A stretch of DNA of 8,008 nucleotides from Planctomycetaceae bacterium (GTDB lineage Bacteria > Planctomycetota > Planctomycetia > Pirellulales > Pirellulaceae). How positions within the stretch are numbered: position 1 is the stretch's first letter; each line of letters opens with the position of its first letter. Shown here piece by piece: positions 6,261-8,008 of the stretch. The position numbers and the translations under genes were made by a program. The DNA is taken from contig SKVE01000230.1 in NCBI GenBank assembly GCA_007129635.1, positions 1-8,008 of the forward strand, read 5' to 3'. Below the pieces are notes generated by a model that made no database searches, had not been told where the DNA came from, and saw only the letters and a list, made by a program, of their open reading frames with translations.

Positions 6261-7463
6261 ATGGTGCTGAATCATGCATTGCTGATCGGATTGATCCTGG
6301 GGACCGGCGTGGATGTCCACATCCGGCCCCTGACCGGACCGACTTTCCAAGCTCGGTGGTTCGGCGTCGAAGACGATGTCGTACTCATTCAGCAGGACGG
6401 TCAGCCCGAACGTCTGGCGTGGTCCAGACTGTGGGAGATCACCCCGGTGGCTCCGGCCGAGGCTACCGGGTCGCTGATGACCGTCTGGATCGAATTGATC
6501 GACGGTTCCAAACTGTTGGCCGATCGCTACCAGGTGTCGGACGGTGTTGCGCAGCTCCGCTTGATCGACGGCCCGGAACTGGAGATCCGGACCCGTTCGA
6601 TCCGCTCGGTTCGCTTCCGCGACCATTCGGCCTCGCCGGAATTGGCCAACCAGTGGCAGGAAATCGTCAGCGGCAGGCATGCGGGGGATGTGGTCGTGAT
6701 CCGTCGTCAGGAGAGCCTCGATTTTTTGGAGGGAGCCCTCTCGAACGTCAGCGACGACGTCGTCCGTTTCGATTTCGATGGCGAAACCATCGAGGCCAAT
6801 CGTCAGCGGTTGGACGGATTGATCTACTATCACCCCTTGGCTCGCCAATTGCCACCGCGCGTTTGCCAGTTGATCGATGTTTCCGGATCACGCTGGATGG
6901 CTCAATCCTTCACGTTGGATGGCGATACGGTCCGGTGGACGACGCCGACAGGCGTCTCCGTGGCGCTCCCCATGGAACGAATCAAGAAACTGGATTTCTC
7001 GGCGGGCAACACAGTATGGCTCAGCGATCTGGAGCCCGAATCCGTCCAGCGACGCTCGTTCGTGGCGTCACAATTGCCCCAGGAAAGCCTTGATCGGCTG
7101 TTCGGGCCGCGGCGCGATCAATCGTTTAGCGGCGGGCCCATGATGCTGGACGGAGTGACATACAGTCGCGGGCTGGCGCTGACCAGTCGCACCGAGATCA
7201 CCTTTCGTCTGGCCGAAGACTTTCGACGCTTTCACGCGATGGTCGGAATCGATGACGCGGTTCGCGATGCCGGGCACGTGGAACTGGTCATCTCGGGCGA
7301 TGGGCGAGAATTGTTCAACCGGACGGTGACGGGCCGCGATCAGGCGTTCCCGATCGAGTTGGAGATCTCGGGGATTCGACGCTTGAAGATCTTGGTGGAT
7401 TTCGGAGAGCAGATGGATATCGCCGACCACCTCAATCTATCCGATGCGAGGCTGACAAAATGA
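6261..7463 (+). CDS. Secreted protein with C-terminal NPCBM-like domain
   Basis: This is a 400-residue protein from ATG 6261, with a weak GGAAA at 6253-6257 only three bases upstream, so translation may depend on ribosomes finishing the previous gene. The first 16 residues are hydrophobic (LNHALLIGLILGTGV) and may be a short signal peptide, although they lack the usual positive charges. Residues about 17-250 are beta-rich with repeated short strands (QARWFGVEDDVVLIQQDG; DFLEGALSNVSDDVVRFDFD), suggesting repeated small beta modules. Residues about 255-400 match the NPCBM/NEW2 carbohydrate-binding-like beta sandwich: VWLSDLEP, then YSRGLALTSRTEITFRL, then FHAMVGIDD, then the end DFGEQMDIADHLNLSDARL. 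In known proteins this domain accompanies glycosidases, but no catalytic domain is seen here. Glycan or protein binding at the envelope is inference. The stop overlaps the start of the protease gene. Confidence 0.85.
   Translation: MVLNHALLIGLILGTGVDVHIRPLTGPTFQARWFGVEDDVVLIQQDGQPERLAWSRLWEITPVAPAEATGSLMTVWIELIDGSKLLADRYQVSDGVAQLRLIDGPELEIRTRSIRSVRFRDHSASPELANQWQEIVSGRHAGDVVVIRRQESLDFLEGALSNVSDDVVRFDFDGETIEANRQRLDGLIYYHPLARQLPPRVCQLIDVSGSRWMAQSFTLDGDTVRWTTPTGVSVALPMERIKKLDFSAGNTVWLSDLEPESVQRRSFVASQLPQESLDRLFGPRRDQSFSGGPMMLDGVTYSRGLALTSRTEITFRLAEDFRRFHAMVGIDDAVRDAGHVELVISGDGRELFNRTVTGRDQAFPIELEISGIRRLKILVDFGEQMDIADHLNLSDARLTK
7448..7451 (+). promoter_or_regulatory. Ribosome binding site for the protease gene, inside the previous gene
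   Basis: GAGG lies eight bases before ATG 7460, within the last codons of the NPCBM-domain gene. With the ATGA stop/start overlap at 7460-7463 it supports translational coupling of the two genes. Confidence 0.45.
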
Positions 7464-8008
7464 AGAAATGGACCGAGGCTATCGTGGCGTCCGGGACAGT
7501 GATCTTGCCAATCCTCGTCGCGATGTTGACGGCCCTGCCGGCTGGCGCGATCGACGTTCCCCAACCGGTGCTCGATGCCCAGCAACAACGGATCGATGCC
7601 ATCCAGCGAGCGATACCGTCCGCAGTCAGCATTTTTGCCAACGAGGGGCAGGGGGGCGGATCCGGAGTGGTCATCACGCCCGACGGCTATGCCTTGTCCA
7701 ACTTTCACGTCACCAAACCGGCAGGCGATTACATGAAGTGCAGCATGGCGGATGGCCGTCTGTACGATGCCGTGATCGTCAGCATCGATCCGACCGGTGA
7801 TGTGGCGCTGATCAAACTGCTGGGCCGCGACGACTTTCCCCACGCCACGATGGGCGACAGCGATCAGGTCCGCGTGGGGGACTGGTGCTTCGCCGTCGGC
7901 AACCCGTTCCTGCTGGCGACCGATTTTCAACCTACCGTCACGTTCGGGATTGTCTCGGGAGTCAACCGCTATCAACCACCGGCGGGCACCTTGCTGGAGT
8001 ATGCGGAC
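7460..8008 (+). CDS. HtrA/DegP-type trypsin-like serine protease, N-terminal part (3' partial)
   Basis: The frame is open from ATG 7460 to the last base, giving 183 residues with no stop in the window. Residues 1-30 are a signal peptide (MKKW, a hydrophobic core, then AGA before IDVP), so the protease should act in the periplasm or envelope. Residues 45-183 match the first barrel of the S1C (HtrA/Deg) fold: IPSAVSIFA, GGGSGVVITPDGYALSNFHV with His83 as the catalytic histidine, DPTGDVALIKL with Asp114 as the catalytic aspartate, and VGDWCFAVGNPF. The catalytic serine (usually in GNSGGP) and any PDZ domain lie past the window edge, so activity and subfamily remain unproven. After GNPF the sequence reads LLATDFQPTVTFGIVSGVNR instead of the usual short GL segment, which I recall from planctomycete members. 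Cys94 and Cys143 are unusual for the family. It may process or quality-control the exported proteins encoded upstream (inference). Confidence 0.88.
   Translation, partial: MKKWTEAIVASGTVILPILVAMLTALPAGAIDVPQPVLDAQQQRIDAIQRAIPSAVSIFANEGQGGGSGVVITPDGYALSNFHVTKPAGDYMKCSMADGRLYDAVIVSIDPTGDVALIKLLGRDDFPHATMGDSDQVRVGDWCFAVGNPFLLATDFQPTVTFGIVSGVNRYQPPAGTLLEYAD

Noticed and set aside
5883..6848. A 321-codon minus-strand open frame across the junction of genes 4 and 5
   Set aside because: It spans two well-supported plus-strand genes and their intergenic gap, and no recognisable protein results.
7340..7975. A 211-codon minus-strand open frame opposite the protease
   Set aside because: The plus strand encodes clear HtrA-family motifs with catalytic His and Asp.

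Overview
The window is a dense, one-directional block of six plus-strand genes with almost no intergenic DNA (gaps of 31, 11, 13 and 10 bases, then a 4-base ATGA overlap). It looks like a single operon that runs off both ends of the window. The high GC content, the many planctomycete-style exported proteins of unknown function and the subfamily features of the last gene point to a planctomycete, probably of the Pirellulaceae (Rhodopirellula/Blastopirellula type). This assignment comes from recalled family resemblance and was not checked by a search.

Layout. (1) Positions 1-966: the C-terminal part of a large membrane-anchored protein, resembling the end of planctomycete VWA/glutamine-amidotransferase-like proteins, with one C-terminal membrane helix. 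(2) 998-3394: a 798-residue protein with three N-terminal membrane helices, a large beta-rich exported region and a C-terminal coiled coil (DUF4175-like architecture). (3) 3406-5184: a secreted coiled-coil protein split by an acidic five-residue tandem repeat (GEPGD) encoded by a 15-bp DNA repeat. (4) 5198-6250: a secreted helical protein with a low-complexity linker and a conserved-looking C-terminal module. (5) 6261-7463: a secreted protein ending in an NPCBM-like beta-sandwich domain. (6) 7460 to the window end: the N-terminal part of a trypsin-like (HtrA/DegP, S1C-type) serine protease with the catalytic His and Asp visible; the catalytic Ser lies beyond the window.

How they may work together (inference): every product carries a signal peptide or membrane helices, so the operon appears devoted to the cell envelope. 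The first two proteins would be membrane anchors with periplasmic domains, the third and fourth would be soluble or surface-associated helical partners, the fifth a possible glycan or protein binder, and the sixth a periplasmic protease. The order recalls Bat/MoxR-type operons (VWA membrane proteins plus repeat or helical exported proteins), but no MoxR ATPase or DUF58 gene is visible here. They would have to be sought upstream of position 1. No RNA gene, insertion sequence, CRISPR array, convincing promoter or terminator was seen, and no stretch over 300 bases lacks a gene.
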